This document shows, one piece after another, positions 1-8,440 of a stretch of 32,845 nucleotides of DNA. Every line of letters begins with the position of its first letter. Position 1 is the first letter of the stretch. Both the position numbers and the translations under genes were made by a program. The notes under the pieces are model-generated. The model did no database searches. It was not told the origin of the DNA and saw nothing but the letters and a program-made list of their open reading frames with translations. Source of the DNA: Lachnospiraceae bacterium (GTDB lineage Bacteria > Bacillota > Clostridia > Lachnospirales > Lachnospiraceae); NCBI GenBank assembly GCA_910574885.1, contig CAJTDD010000006.1, positions 1 to 32,845 of the forward strand, given 5' to 3'.

Positions 1-121
1 GTTTTCAAGGTACATTATTTTTATGAAAATCACTCGCTTAATTTGCGAATGCATCTACCTATTAGATTAATTCATCAACTTATTAGTTTTCGGACAGTCT
101 CCCCCTTTCTTAAAATATATC

Positions 122-151
122 TGCCGAACGAGAGACTTACTCTGTCCGGCA
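122..151 (-). terminator. hairpin after ABC permease gene
   Basis: An imperfect inverted repeat (TGCCG...CGGCA arms with further pairing inside) lies about 20 bp past the stop codon of the permease gene. An AT-rich tract with a short T run follows on the minus strand. It probably ends the transporter operon. The T run is weak, so efficiency is uncertain. Bases 1-121 show no gene that I can support. Confidence 0.5.
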
Positions 152-171
152 GGATATTTTCAACCTTTTAC

Positions 172-2505
172 TTACAATTCATTAATTGTTGCGGTAATCG
201 CCATATTGCATATCCGTTTAGATGGAGCATGGGCTGCAATAACAGCAGAAACAAAAATAAAAACTGTTACTACAGCGAGCAATACAATCGGCAAATGCCA
301 TGCCACTCCAAAATGACGTGTAATCATCAGCGTATGCAGAAAACGGCTGAAAGGAATTCCCATTCCACAACCCAATATCAGACCTGAAACAGCATAGGTA
401 AAGGCTTCCGCAGAAATCATTCGTGTAAGCTGTTTATTGTCCATGCCAACCGCACGCATTGCACCATACTGTTTTGTTCTCGCAGATACACTCATAGAAA
501 TACTGTTAATAATATTAAATAGAGTAATGACCGCAATAATTGCTAAAAATCCATAGCAAACAATCCGTGATGCCCAATAAGTTGTGTTGTTCGTCCGATT
601 ACTTTCCCGTTGGTCAGTAACAGCGATATCGTCATTTTCAAGTTTTCTGATTTGTGCTACTGTTTCATCTGTAGCATCTTTTCCCAGTTGAACACCAATC
701 AAACCATATTTCTCCTGTCCCATGAGGCGGTCAAACGTTTCCTCTGAACAGATGATAATCAGATCATCGCCAAACAGTCCTTGTGACAGGGCGCAGGAAA
801 TCTCAACCTCAGTGCCTGCAATCTGAATGGTATCGCCGACTTTTAGGGAGTTGTTTTTATTAAAGACTGTCGCAACCTTGTTGCTGTCTCCATAAACTTC
901 ATTCAAGGTTCCCTGAGCAATATTTCCTTTTGCATAGTCCAACAGCGTATCATCATAGGAAACAATATTGATATGGTCTATCCCAGCTCTTGAAGATGTT
1001 GCAGGAATATTACCCATATAGCTACTGCCATAAGCATTTGTAACGCCATCTATTTTTCTGATTTCATCAACCAAATCACGGTCAAGAACCATTTCATTAC
1101 TATAACTGGCTAACGCAAGATCCGCTGAGGTAACATTTAGTGATGGCAGCAACAACCGTACCATATCCATCACAATGGAAAAAGAAAGAAACAATATAAT
1201 ACAGAGAGCAAAAGAGGCTGTCAATAAACACCAGTTTTTCTTTAATGCTACTGCATGATGTATGCCCAAAGAACAGTCAATTTTCCCAACCCCTATCTTT
1301 GCGGCATGGTAAACAGTAGCTGTGTTTTCCATATTACCGGAAACTGCCGACATAGGGGAAACCTTAGCAGCACGTTTTGCCGGGGATTGTGCCGCCAAAA
1401 GTACTGTTACAATTCCTACCACGGCTCCGCTGATAAGACCGGCAGGACTGATTTTGAACACCGGTGTCACAGCAAATTCACCACCGACAACATAGCGGAG
1501 TACCCCGCAGATGCCCCAACTGATGATTGTACCCATAAGGATTCCAGCGGGTACTGCTATCTTGCACCAATTCAATGCCTCCAGCCGCACAAAGCGGATG
1601 ACTTGCTGGCGGCTTGCGCCAATACAGCGCATCATGCCAAAGAACTGTGTCCGATTGGCTATATTGCTGTTCATGCTACCAGAGATCATCAGTACGCCTG
1701 CTAAGAGCACTATAATAAACAGAATCACTGCAATTCCGTAGAAATTCTTCATAGCGGTATTGCTGCTTTGCCCTGCCATACCCATTACACCGGTATTTTC
1801 TGAGATGTTTTCCGCCGGCAGCTGATATTGTGCCTGCAATTCTGTGATGGCTTTGGTTGCTTTCGTCGCATCCTCGAACTGCACATAATAGGCTGGCTCA
1901 TTGTCTGTAATTCCATTATTCTCCATAATGGAGGCAAATGCTGTTTGTGTCATATATACCCCTACTAAATAGGTCTGATTTTCATAATATCCTTTATCCT
2001 CTGTACCAAACCCAGATATTTTAAACGTTGCATCTCCGGCAGGGGTATGCAAGGTTACATTTTCTCCAATCTGTGCTCCAAATGCTGTTACAGCATTTGG
2101 GCTAAGCATAACTTCACTATCATTCTGCGGAAAAGCCCCATCCGTAATTCCATTTGAGATCTGGTTCATATAGGTTTCTTCGGTACCATATAAGACAGCT
2201 TTTTTTTCGCGAATACGATACGGCTGCCCTCCTTCATAGTTAAACACGGAAAATGCACCTACGTCGGTAACATCTGTACGTCTACAGATTTCCTCTGCAA
2301 TATCCTGTGAGATATGATCCAGTTGAAGATGCCAGTTTCCATGCTTGCTCAACATGATGCTGCTTTCCGTCCGAATCATCATGTCTGTTACACTGAAAAT
2401 CGCAGTCACAAGAAAAACAGCACATATAATGCATAGAATTGTCATACGGTTCTGCCGCCTGCGGACCTTTGCAGAAATCGGCACAAGACTAAGATAGCTT
2501 TTCAT
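172..2505 (-). CDS. ABC transporter permease, FtsX/MacB type (envelope stress or peptide export)
   Basis: This 777-aa protein is the membrane subunit of the ATPase encoded just upstream. A membrane helix at about residues 21-43 is followed by a large extracytoplasmic domain (about 44-255). A first FtsX block has helices near 256-276, 315-335 and 354-373. A further helix at about 425-447 leads to a second large external domain, and a second FtsX block fills the last 130 residues. This duplicated layout is that of the long FtsX permeases of Firmicutes, which usually move lipids or peptides or detoxify antimicrobial peptides. Its ATG overlaps the ATPase stop codon (ATGA), implying translational coupling. 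The adjacent two-component system and operator promoter suggest induction by envelope damage. The substrate cannot be read from the sequence. Confidence 0.9.
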   Translation of the reverse strand: MKSYLSLVPISAKVRRRQNRMTILCIICAVFLVTAIFSVTDMMIRTESSIMLSKHGNWHLQLDHISQDIAEEICRRTDVTDVGAFSVFNYEGGQPYRIREKKAVLYGTEETYMNQISNGITDGAFPQNDSEVMLSPNAVTAFGAQIGENVTLHTPAGDATFKISGFGTEDKGYYENQTYLVGVYMTQTAFASIMENNGITDNEPAYYVQFEDATKATKAITELQAQYQLPAENISENTGVMGMAGQSSNTAMKNFYGIAVILFIIVLLAGVLMISGSMNSNIANRTQFFGMMRCIGASRQQVIRFVRLEALNWCKIAVPAGILMGTIISWGICGVLRYVVGGEFAVTPVFKISPAGLISGAVVGIVTVLLAAQSPAKRAAKVSPMSAVSGNMENTATVYHAAKIGVGKIDCSLGIHHAVALKKNWCLLTASFALCIILFLSFSIVMDMVRLLLPSLNVTSADLALASYSNEMVLDRDLVDEIRKIDGVTNAYGSSYMGNIPATSSRAGIDHINIVSYDDTLLDYAKGNIAQGTLNEVYGDSNKVATVFNKNNSLKVGDTIQIAGTEVEISCALSQGLFGDDLIIICSEETFDRLMGQEKYGLIGVQLGKDATDETVAQIRKLENDDIAVTDQRESNRTNNTTYWASRIVCYGFLAIIAVITLFNIINSISMSVSARTKQYGAMRAVGMDNKQLTRMISAEAFTYAVSGLILGCGMGIPFSRFLHTLMITRHFGVAWHLPIVLLAVVTVFIFVSAVIAAHAPSKRICNMAITATINEL

Positions 2506-3185
2506 TCACTGCACCTCCCCAGATCGGTCAGCACACCATCCGACACCTGCAGTACCCGGTCTGCAGTCTGTGCAATGCTCCGATTATGCGTAATCATAAT
2601 AATAGTCTGTGCGTATCTCTTTGACGCATTTTTCAGCAAAGTAATTACCTCACTGCTGTTCTGCGTGTCCAGATTTCCAGTCGGCTCGTCAGCGAGTATC
2701 AGCGAAGGCCGTGAAATCAACGCACGCCCGATTGCCACCCTCTGCTGCTGACCTCCAGATAACTGGCTCGGCAGATGGTTCCGGCGTTCTTTCAAGTTAA
2801 GAACTTCCAAAAGCTCCTCCAGATACTTCTTATCCGGTTTCTGATAATCAAGCAGTACCGGGAAGATAATATTCTGCTCAACAGTAAGCTCTGGGATCAG
2901 GTTGAATGCCTGAAAGATAAAGCCGATGTTCCTCCTGCGGAAAACCGTCAACTTGCTCTCCTTCATTGCAAAAATATCTTTGCCGTCGATCAGCACTTTT
3001 CCTGATGTCGGGTTATCCAACGCACCAATCATATTGAGTAATGTACTTTTTCCGGAGCCTGATTCCCCGACAATAGCCACATACTCACCCTTTGGGACAG
3101 AAAAATTGACTTTCTTCAATGCCCGTACGGATGTTTCACCACTGCCGTAAGTTTTGGAAATTGATCTTACTTCTAATAAATCCAT
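2502..3185 (-). CDS. ABC transporter ATP-binding protein, MacB/LolD type
   Basis: This 227-aa cytoplasmic ATPase powers the FtsX permease downstream. Walker A is GESGSGKS at residues 40-47, the Q-loop lies near 92, the signature LSGGQ is at 142-146, and Walker B LILADE is at 162-167, followed by a D-loop (NLD) and a switch histidine (THNR). The length and the LADEPTGNLD motif are those of the MacB/LolD/BceA family. It is the first gene after promoter P1 and has an AAAGAGG ribosome site. The four-base overlap with the permease marks a two-gene operon. It is most likely regulated by the response regulator encoded just upstream. There are no defects in any catalytic motif. Confidence 0.93.
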   Translation of the reverse strand: MDLLEVRSISKTYGSGETSVRALKKVNFSVPKGEYVAIVGESGSGKSTLLNMIGALDNPTSGKVLIDGKDIFAMKESKLTVFRRRNIGFIFQAFNLIPELTVEQNIIFPVLLDYQKPDKKYLEELLEVLNLKERRNHLPSQLSGGQQQRVAIGRALISRPSLILADEPTGNLDTQNSSEVITLLKNASKRYAQTIIMITHNRSIAQTADRVLQVSDGVLTDLGRCSE

Positions 3186-3224
3186 ATTATAAGCACCTCT
3201 TTCTCATATTTTTAATTCGATGAA

Positions 3225-3261
3225 AGTATACCATCCAAACCTTACTGTAATATTACTGTAA
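3225..3261 (-). promoter_or_regulatory. P1: response-regulator operator and promoter of the ABC transporter
   Basis: On the minus strand two TTACAG hexamers sit 11 bp apart (one helical turn, N5 spacer), followed 14 bp later by a TATACT -10 box. There is no consensus -35. The operator occupies its place, as at activator-dependent OmpR/PhoB-type promoters. It begins 3 bp after the stop codon of the sensor kinase and drives the ATPase and permease genes. Nearly identical copies occur at 9535-9571 and 32383-32419. Confidence 0.75.
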
Positions 3262-3263
3262 GC

Positions 3264-4313
3264 CTACAATTTTGTAGGGATTAAAAAACTCAGGGTAAAA
3301 GTTGTTCCGGCTCCTAACGTACTGTCCACTTCTATCGTGCCATTGTGCGATTCAACAATCATTTTTGCGAGAGGAAGACCAAGGCCAATGCCTTGCTTGT
3401 CTTTAGAAAAACGGCTCCGGTAAAACCTCTTGAATATATGGTGCAAATCCTCCGGCTGGATGCCGCTCCCATTGTCCTTTATGATAATCTGAACTACAGA
3501 TGCAGACTTTTTCCATTCAATCCAGACAAAATTCCCCTTTTCTGTGTGGTCAAAGGCATTTTTCACAATATTTTCTACTGCCTCTATCATCCAGTCATGG
3601 TCACAAAGCAGTGAAATATGTTCATCCCCGGTCAGCACCAGTTCCTTCTCTTCCTGCTTAGCACGGTATGCAAAGTGCAGTTCCACTTCTCCCATCATAT
3701 CCGCCACATTTTCCGAGGTCTTTTCAAATACAATGGAACCGGCATCCAGCTTCGTAATCTTCAGCAGATTCTGTACCAGCGTTTCGATCCGGTCAAGTTC
3801 TTTTTCTGACAGTGCCGCAAACTCCTGAATTTGCGGCAGTTCTTCCGTTTCCCCCTGCAGAAGTCCGTTATAAATATTCAATGCCGCAAGAGGAGTTTTC
3901 AGCTGATGGGAAATATCCGATATGGTATTTTTCAAAAACTGTTTCGATTTTCTCTCATTTTCTACATTTGCGTCCAGAATGGCAGCCAGAGAATTTACCT
4001 CATGGAACAGCCGGTACATTTCCCCTTCTTCATCACATTCTATCCTCGTCTCCCTGTTACCGGAAATGTATTCTGTGATCTGAGCCACTGCATTTTCCAT
4101 AATTTCATTCTGTTCTTTAAAGTATCCATAACAGGCTGCCATAATCGCAATACACATGAACAAAGCGCATAACAGAATATAAAGTGCTGCATTGTTAAGT
4201 TCAAACATCATGAATGACACGGAAACCACGATAAATATCAGCATACAAACCATAATTTTATAAAATAAAGCCTTAATTTTTCTGTTTGCCAGTATTTTCA
4301 TGATGCACCTCAT
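3264..4313 (-). CDS. sensor histidine kinase, OmpR-partner type
   Basis: This 349-aa membrane sensor has two helices (about 15-37 and 42-64) with almost no external loop, as in intramembrane-sensing kinases that detect antimicrobial peptides through a partner transporter. A HisKA domain carries SDISHQLKTPL with phospho-accepting H136. The HATPase domain has an N box (ENIVKNAFDH, about 247-256), G1 (DNGSGI, 280-285) and G2 (GIGLGL, 308-313). The first ATG overlaps the response-regulator stop codon. A second ATG 12 bp later (4301) follows a GAGGTG site and may be the true start. The last codons lie directly against promoter P1. Short copies of this 3' end (…DFSIPTKL-stop) recur at 9574 and 32422. 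Confidence 0.93.
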   Translation of the reverse strand: MRCIMKILANRKIKALFYKIMVCMLIFIVVSVSFMMFELNNAALYILLCALFMCIAIMAACYGYFKEQNEIMENAVAQITEYISGNRETRIECDEEGEMYRLFHEVNSLAAILDANVENERKSKQFLKNTISDISHQLKTPLAALNIYNGLLQGETEELPQIQEFAALSEKELDRIETLVQNLLKITKLDAGSIVFEKTSENVADMMGEVELHFAYRAKQEEKELVLTGDEHISLLCDHDWMIEAVENIVKNAFDHTEKGNFVWIEWKKSASVVQIIIKDNGSGIQPEDLHHIFKRFYRSRFSKDKQGIGLGLPLAKMIVESHNGTIEVDSTLGAGTTFTLSFLIPTKL

Positions 4314-4996
4314 TCAGCCGTGTTCCACTTATAACCCATGCGACGGACGGTCACGATCCTTTTGGGCTTACCCGGATCATCTTCAATCTTTGTCCGCAGT
4401 CTGCGTATATATACCGTAAGGGAATTATTGTCTATATAGTTTTCATCACAGTCCCATAACCGATTTAGAATCTGCTCCGGGGAAAGAACCTCATCTGGAT
4501 TTTCCATGAATAAACATAACAATTTATACTCTCTCGCCGTTAATTCGACCTGCACATTATTTTTATATACTTCTCCTTTCAGAAGCTGAACCCTTATACC
4601 GTTAGAATTCAATTCCGTATCCGCCTGATTAAAATTATCGCTCCTTCTAAGCAGGGCATTGATTCGCGACATAAACACCGCCAGCTTGAACGGTTTTGTG
4701 ATATAGTCATCGCCGCCGATATCCAGCCCCATGATAATATCTGTTTCTTCATCCATAGCGGTCAGAAACATAATCGGCACTTTCGAGGCCTGCCGTATTC
4801 TTTTACATATGTCAAATCCAGAACCATCCGGCAGGGATACATCCAAAATCACTAAATCATATGCTCCGTTTTCCCATAACCGGTCCGCTTCATCTTTGGT
4901 ATGTGCAACATCTAGCATATATCCCTGCTTTTTCACGGCAAAGGATAAGCCATTTATTAAACTCAAATCATCCTCAACTAATAAAATCCATTTCAT
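4310..4996 (-). CDS. OmpR-family response regulator
   Basis: This 228-aa regulator has a receiver domain (residues 1-115) with acidic residues D9/D10, phospho-acceptor D52 in VILDVSLPDG and the conserved lysine in ITKPFK. A C-terminal winged helix (about 130-226) has the typical ELTAREYKLL and NSLTVYIRRLRTKIE segments. It is the partner of the kinase encoded immediately after it, with overlapping genes. The TTACAG direct repeats at P1 and P2 are the expected kind of binding site for this family, and P1 follows its operon directly, so it probably activates the transporter. The ATG is preceded by AAAGGATGGTG as ribosome site. DNA binding to these repeats is inferred. Confidence 0.93.
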   Translation of the reverse strand: MKWILLVEDDLSLINGLSFAVKKQGYMLDVAHTKDEADRLWENGAYDLVILDVSLPDGSGFDICKRIRQASKVPIMFLTAMDEETDIIMGLDIGGDDYITKPFKLAVFMSRINALLRRSDNFNQADTELNSNGIRVQLLKGEVYKNNVQVELTAREYKLLCLFMENPDEVLSPEQILNRLWDCDENYIDNNSLTVYIRRLRTKIEDDPGKPKRIVTVRRMGYKWNTAE

Positions 4997-5325
4997 TTAT
5001 TTTCACCATCCTTTTATCAGCTGCTTAATCTCCTTAGAAATAACTCCTGAGCTTCTTTATACACTTCCATTTCACTTACAGCCACAACTTATTTTACCTC
5101 TATAAGCATATTATCTCAACTCTATCATCGACAATACAAGAAAACTGCCACCGACAGTTTTTCTGTATAGTGCGGCATACAAAAGAGCCGATAGACACAC
5201 CTGTTCCCAGATACCTGCTACCAACTCTTATTTTTCCTATAAACCTGTAGCCGCCACCCTTATCTATTACCTTTCTCTGAATACTCAATAAAACATTATG
5301 TATGCGGCAATGCCAGCGGCTTTGG
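4997..5325 (-). other. 329-bp gap between lipoprotein gene and response regulator
   Basis: I find no convincing gene here. A symmetric 7-bp hairpin (AAAACTG...CAGTTTT, 5141-5161) could end transcription in either direction. A TAATAT-like -10 lies near 5110 on the minus strand, but no good -35 goes with it. The regulator-kinase pair may therefore have its own promoter here. Degraded coding sequence cannot be excluded. Confidence 0.4.
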
Positions 5326-5889
5326 TCATTCAACCTTAAGTGACAGACTTCCAGTGAAATCATCACCTTTGAGAACGATAAAATTATCTCCGGCATTAAA
5401 AGTAAACTCGTAAACGTCCTCGGCAGTCACTTCCGCAATCATATGTTCTTCCTTATCTCCCAAAATGATATGCTCATCTGTACTTCCGAGCCAATAAAGG
5501 GCAGCCGTACCGGATTTAATATTAAGTGAATAAGTCACTTTCAGTGTGCTGCCATTTTCACGTTCCATCGAAGTACCGCCGAAGATATATTTTTCCCCGT
5601 TAAATCGGGTGTACTCAGCTTCATAACTTCCAACATAATCATCAATACCGAGTTCCCGTTTGCCTTTTAAGCTTTTGTCCCTAGTGAGGGAGTATCGGCT
5701 GATAGAACTCATCCAGTCATTAAATTCATTTTTAATACCATCTTTCAGTTCATGAAGCTCACTTTTAATACCGTCTTTATTATCTTCATACTCCCTAATG
5801 ATACCGCGGGCCAAATCCATGCCGCACCCCGTAAGGCTTGTCGTCAATGCCGCCAGGAGCAGCAATCCGGAAATCAATTTACGCAGCAT
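5326..5889 (-). CDS. lipoprotein of unknown function
   Basis: This 187-aa protein starts with a type II signal peptide: basic MLRK, a hydrophobic core, and lipobox LTGC with the lipidated cysteine at residue 22. After a charged, probably helical segment (about 28-65) comes a beta-rich C-terminal domain ending in SLSLKVE. I do not recognise a named family. It should sit on the outer face of the membrane, which fits a cluster concerned with the envelope: it lies between the small membrane peptide and the two-component system on the same strand. The ATG follows a strong AAGGAGG site. It could be a decoy, sensor or accessory protein for the transporter, but that is a guess from position only. Confidence 0.8.
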   Translation of the reverse strand: MLRKLISGLLLLAALTTSLTGCGMDLARGIIREYEDNKDGIKSELHELKDGIKNEFNDWMSSISRYSLTRDKSLKGKRELGIDDYVGSYEAEYTRFNGEKYIFGGTSMERENGSTLKVTYSLNIKSGTAALYWLGSTDEHIILGDKEEHMIAEVTAEDVYEFTFNAGDNFIVLKGDDFTGSLSLKVE

Positions 5890-5984
5890 AACAGTTCCTC
5901 CTTAATTTGTTAATCGGTCACAAACCTATTAACTACATTCTTGGTAAATCCCATCCTTTATTATTCCTGTTCTGTCTCCGTCCA

Positions 5985-6140
5985 CTAGACTTCTCTTTCT
6001 AATTTTCTAAAAATATAATCTGTCAGCGACCAGACAACAGTAATAGCAACAAATAAAATACATAGCAATACTCCACCTACAATCAGGATGATTTTCCAAA
6101 AAATTTTTCTTAATACCGGCATATGTGTTTTATTTTTCAT
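5985..6140 (-). CDS. 51-aa single-helix membrane peptide
   Basis: A short reading frame begins with ATG inside the last codons of the receiver gene (11-bp overlap) and ends at a TAG at 5985-5987. The product is 51 residues. A basic N-terminus (MKNKTHMPVLRK) is followed by one hydrophobic helix at about 14-38 and a charged tail ending in KLEREV. The overlap implies translational coupling to the receiver. One-helix peptides of this kind often modulate sensor kinases or transporters in stress operons. No family is recognised. The evidence is the overlap, the clean basic-hydrophobic-charged pattern and the operon position. Confidence 0.55.
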   Translation of the reverse strand: MKNKTHMPVLRKIFWKIILIVGGVLLCILFVAITVVWSLTDYIFRKLEREV

Positions 6141-6486
6141 AATTTACTATAATATCTACGAGATTTTTATCTGTCTTTTCTACCCAGAACACCTTTGCTA
6201 TTCGAGCCTCAAAACGATCCTCACGGGTCAAATAGCTACTCATTATGATGGCTGGCAATTTTGTAAAAGATGTCCTTATATAATCAAGTAGTTCAAAGCC
6301 TGTTCCGTCAGCCATCCGAATGTCAGAACATACCAGGGAAAAATCATCTGCCAAAAAAGCATTCTTGGCTTCCTGAACGCCAGAAGCTGTTGTAACAATA
6401 TGCCCTCGTTCTCTTAATGCCTGTGCAAGAAGATTAAGAAAAAGAGTATCATCATCCACAATTAAAATTTTTCTTATACTCTCCAA
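6130..6486 (-). CDS. stand-alone receiver-domain response regulator
   Basis: This 118-aa protein is only a CheY-like receiver. The acidic pocket D11-D13, phospho-acceptor D55 in LVCSDIRM, the S/T position (SS at 83-84) and K104 are all in place. It has no output domain, so it must act through another protein, perhaps as phosphate sink or branch of the local kinase. The start is TTG, chosen because GGAGGG lies 7-8 bases upstream. A damaged relative with the same unusual CSD motif and the same TTG start is at 9803-10153. It is followed by, and overlaps, the small membrane-peptide gene. Confidence 0.85.
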   Translation of the reverse strand: MESIRKILIVDDDTLFLNLLAQALRERGHIVTTASGVQEAKNAFLADDFSLVCSDIRMADGTGFELLDYIRTSFTKLPAIIMSSYLTREDRFEARIAKVFWVEKTDKNLVDIIVNYEK

Positions 6487-6561
6487 AATTTACCCTCCAA
6501 TACTTTTTTATAAATTGAACCATGCACAATACTGGTAAACTCACCATCCTATATGTTATTC

Positions 6562-7749
6562 CTATATTGAAAATGTACTGTGATGGGGCTGATTTCCGCA
6601 ATCGTACCTACACGCATATTCGGTCCAAAAAGCCCGACACCCGAAGTCACAATCGTATGCATATGGTCCTTTTTCAGATTTTTTCAGATATCCATAGGAA
6701 TTCTCCCACATAAGTGCTGTAATCAGATTTGCTGGAAACATCTGTCCATCGTGTGTATGACCACACAGATCAATGTCCACCCCGGCATCTGCCAATTCCT
6801 GGAGTTCCTTCGGTTCATGGTCAATCACAATAACCGGCTTTTCCGTATCAAGTTCCCCCATCAGTTCTGCAGCAGTTTTTCTCATATTAATCCCACGTCC
6901 GGGCCGCTGTGCATCTGGCCTGCCATACAGATAAAAACTGTCATCAATCAATACTGCTTCATCCTGTAACAAATGAATACCGGCTCTCTCCAAAAACTCA
7001 TCCATCTGTATACTGCTCTCTTTCTTTTTGTTTCCCCCAAAAGTAAAACCTGCCAGTATTTTTTCCTCAACATCATGATTTCCATAACAGGCATAAACAC
7101 CGTGCTTCGACTGAATTTTTTGCAATACGGCAATCAGTTCTTCCGGATCATCAAGAGCCTCGTATTCATTATCAAAAATATCGCCTGCAAATACCACAAG
7201 ATCTGCATTCTGTTCATTGATCTTATCTACCATCTGCATCATGTGTGCAGTACCAATGTTGTAACCCAAATGCAAGTCAGCGGCTAATACCACATTTAAG
7301 TTTTCTAATCTTCCGCCGTCTTTATTGACAGTAATCTCATATGGTGTAACCTGGATGATACGGGCATTGTATGCTCCCCATGCACTAAGCACAAGAACAA
7401 CCACTGCACAGATTCCTCCCGCCGCAGCGGTCCGGCATTTTAACCTCCGTTTCGTGATAAGGAAAAGCAGGAAACAAATCGCATCTGCCATTAGAACAGC
7501 CAAAATCAGATACAGCAGTATACCGAGCCAATAATTACTGATCAATTTCATAATCCTCCTAGCCGGCCCTATCGGCAGAAAAAACGCAATCAATAATGAC
7601 GCTACCAGAAAAACATAGGCCAAGCTGATTGCAACACATATCCCTGTTTTTCTGAACAATGGATTGCATGTACCCAGCCATCTGTGAAGCCGAATCAGCA
7701 GATAGCTGTTTGCGATAATATAAATTGGTGACAAATAAACAGCAAGCAT
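6562..7749 (-). CDS. membrane-anchored metallophosphoesterase (YkuE-like), C-terminus frameshifted
   Basis: The N-terminal 125 residues hold about four membrane helices. The rest is a calcineurin-like phosphoesterase with metal ligands D158/H160 (ADLH), GD 189-190, GNHD 223-226, H311 and GHTHDGQ 330-336. The protein probably hydrolyses a phospho-ester at the membrane, for instance on a lipid or sugar-phosphate. After about residue 357 the reading frame is wrong. An exact 10-bp tandem duplication shifts it, so the last 38 residues are out of frame. Removing one copy restores a family-like ending (…TSGVGLFGPNMRVGTIAEIS…) that stops at 6549-6551. All metal ligands lie before the shift, so partial activity is possible. 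The start ATG follows GGAGAG. Confidence 0.85.
   Translation of the reverse strand: MLAVYLSPIYIIANSYLLIRLHRWLGTCNPLFRKTGICVAISLAYVFLVASLLIAFFLPIGPARRIMKLISNYWLGILLYLILAVLMADAICFLLFLITKRRLKCRTAAAGGICAVVVLVLSAWGAYNARIIQVTPYEITVNKDGGRLENLNVVLAADLHLGYNIGTAHMMQMVDKINEQNADLVVFAGDIFDNEYEALDDPEELIAVLQKIQSKHGVYACYGNHDVEEKILAGFTFGGNKKKESSIQMDEFLERAGIHLLQDEAVLIDDSFYLYGRPDAQRPGRGINMRKTAAELMGELDTEKPVIVIDHEPKELQELADAGVDIDLCGHTHDGQMFPANLITALMWENSYGYLKKSEKGPYAYDCDFGCRAFWTEYACRYDCGNQPHHSTFSI
6670..6689. repeat. 10-bp tandem duplication causing the phosphoesterase frameshift
   Basis: Two perfect adjacent copies of TTTTTCAGAT occupy 6670-6679 and 6680-6689. The +10 length change moves the minus-strand gene out of frame. 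A single copy would give a protein whose end matches the phosphoesterase family. Confidence 0.9.
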
Positions 7750-7801
7750 AATCTCTCCATACTTTTTTCACAACACTTAAACTTTTAGGATATATGTATC
7801 A

Positions 7802-8398
7802 TTAACGGCATCTGGCAATTCCAATACCGAGATTCGGATTTTTGCCTGAATATATCAGATCCGCACAAAATATTAAGATTAGTACCAGGCATACTGGCGC
7901 AAGTATTTTTTTCGGTATGCGCCTGAATAGATGATCAAGAAGCGGTGCATAAAAGTATACGATCACCATCCCGCCAAAGCCAAAGGCCAGCAACCCTTCT
8001 ACGCAGACTCTTCCATTAAGATTCAGAAAATAATCGCTGTAATCCCACCATCTCATTCCATCATACATCTGCTCCAGAAACCATGATATGTAATACTCAA
8101 TACAGCCACATAGGAGAATGATAGCCAGAAATTCCAGCAGCGGCTTTTTGCGCAGCTTATGAAGTAGTGTCAGGATCAGTATACTCCCGGAACCATAAAT
8201 AGGCAGCCACGGTCCATGAAGAAATCCGCGGTTCACAAAACTCCCATCCGAAATCAAATGAAGGCAGACCTCCCATAACCATCCTGTCAGGCTCATGGTG
8301 AAAAATATCATAACCATAGGCCAAAACGAATCATATTTGCCTTCACAGACATGTCCTATTTTTTCTATCATTGATTTCCACTTGTTTCTTTCTGTCAT
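7802..8398 (-). CDS. putative ABC-type membrane protein, CmpB-like family
   Basis: This 198-aa integral membrane protein has about five hydrophobic helices and the aromatic motifs GWLWEVCLH, NRGFLHGPWLPIYG, EYYISWFLEQ and WWDYSDYFLNLNGRVC. These define the family annotated as 'putative ABC transporter permease' (ABC_trans_CmpB). Its biochemical role is unknown, and no ATPase partner is adjacent, so the name should be taken loosely. It sits between the polyprenyl synthase and the phosphoesterase genes with gaps of 42-52 bp, consistent with one transcript. The start is ATG at 8396-8398 with a GGGGAAT site. No damage is seen. Confidence 0.85.
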   Translation of the reverse strand: MTERNKWKSMIEKIGHVCEGKYDSFWPMVMIFFTMSLTGWLWEVCLHLISDGSFVNRGFLHGPWLPIYGSGSILILTLLHKLRKKPLLEFLAIILLCGCIEYYISWFLEQMYDGMRWWDYSDYFLNLNGRVCVEGLLAFGFGGMVIVYFYAPLLDHLFRRIPKKILAPVCLVLILIFCADLIYSGKNPNLGIGIARCR

Positions 8399-8440
8399 AA
8401 TATTCCCCTGAAGTATTTTCCCGGTTTTTAAACCGGCCTC

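Noticed and set aside
1..10. GTTTTCAAGG at the very start of the window, the complement of the proposed attachment core
   Set aside because: A 9-base match without end repeats or integrase nearby. It may be chance or lie at an unrelated junction outside the window.
1255..1704. Plus-strand frames of 60-150 residues opposite the ABC permease, kinase, pst and integrase genes
   Set aside because: They are antisense shadows of strongly supported genes, lacking ribosome sites and family features.
5100..5396. 98-residue minus-strand frame overlapping the end of the lipoprotein gene
   Set aside because: It overlaps a well-supported gene in another frame, has no ribosome site, and its composition (many Arg, Cys and His) looks like random frame translation.
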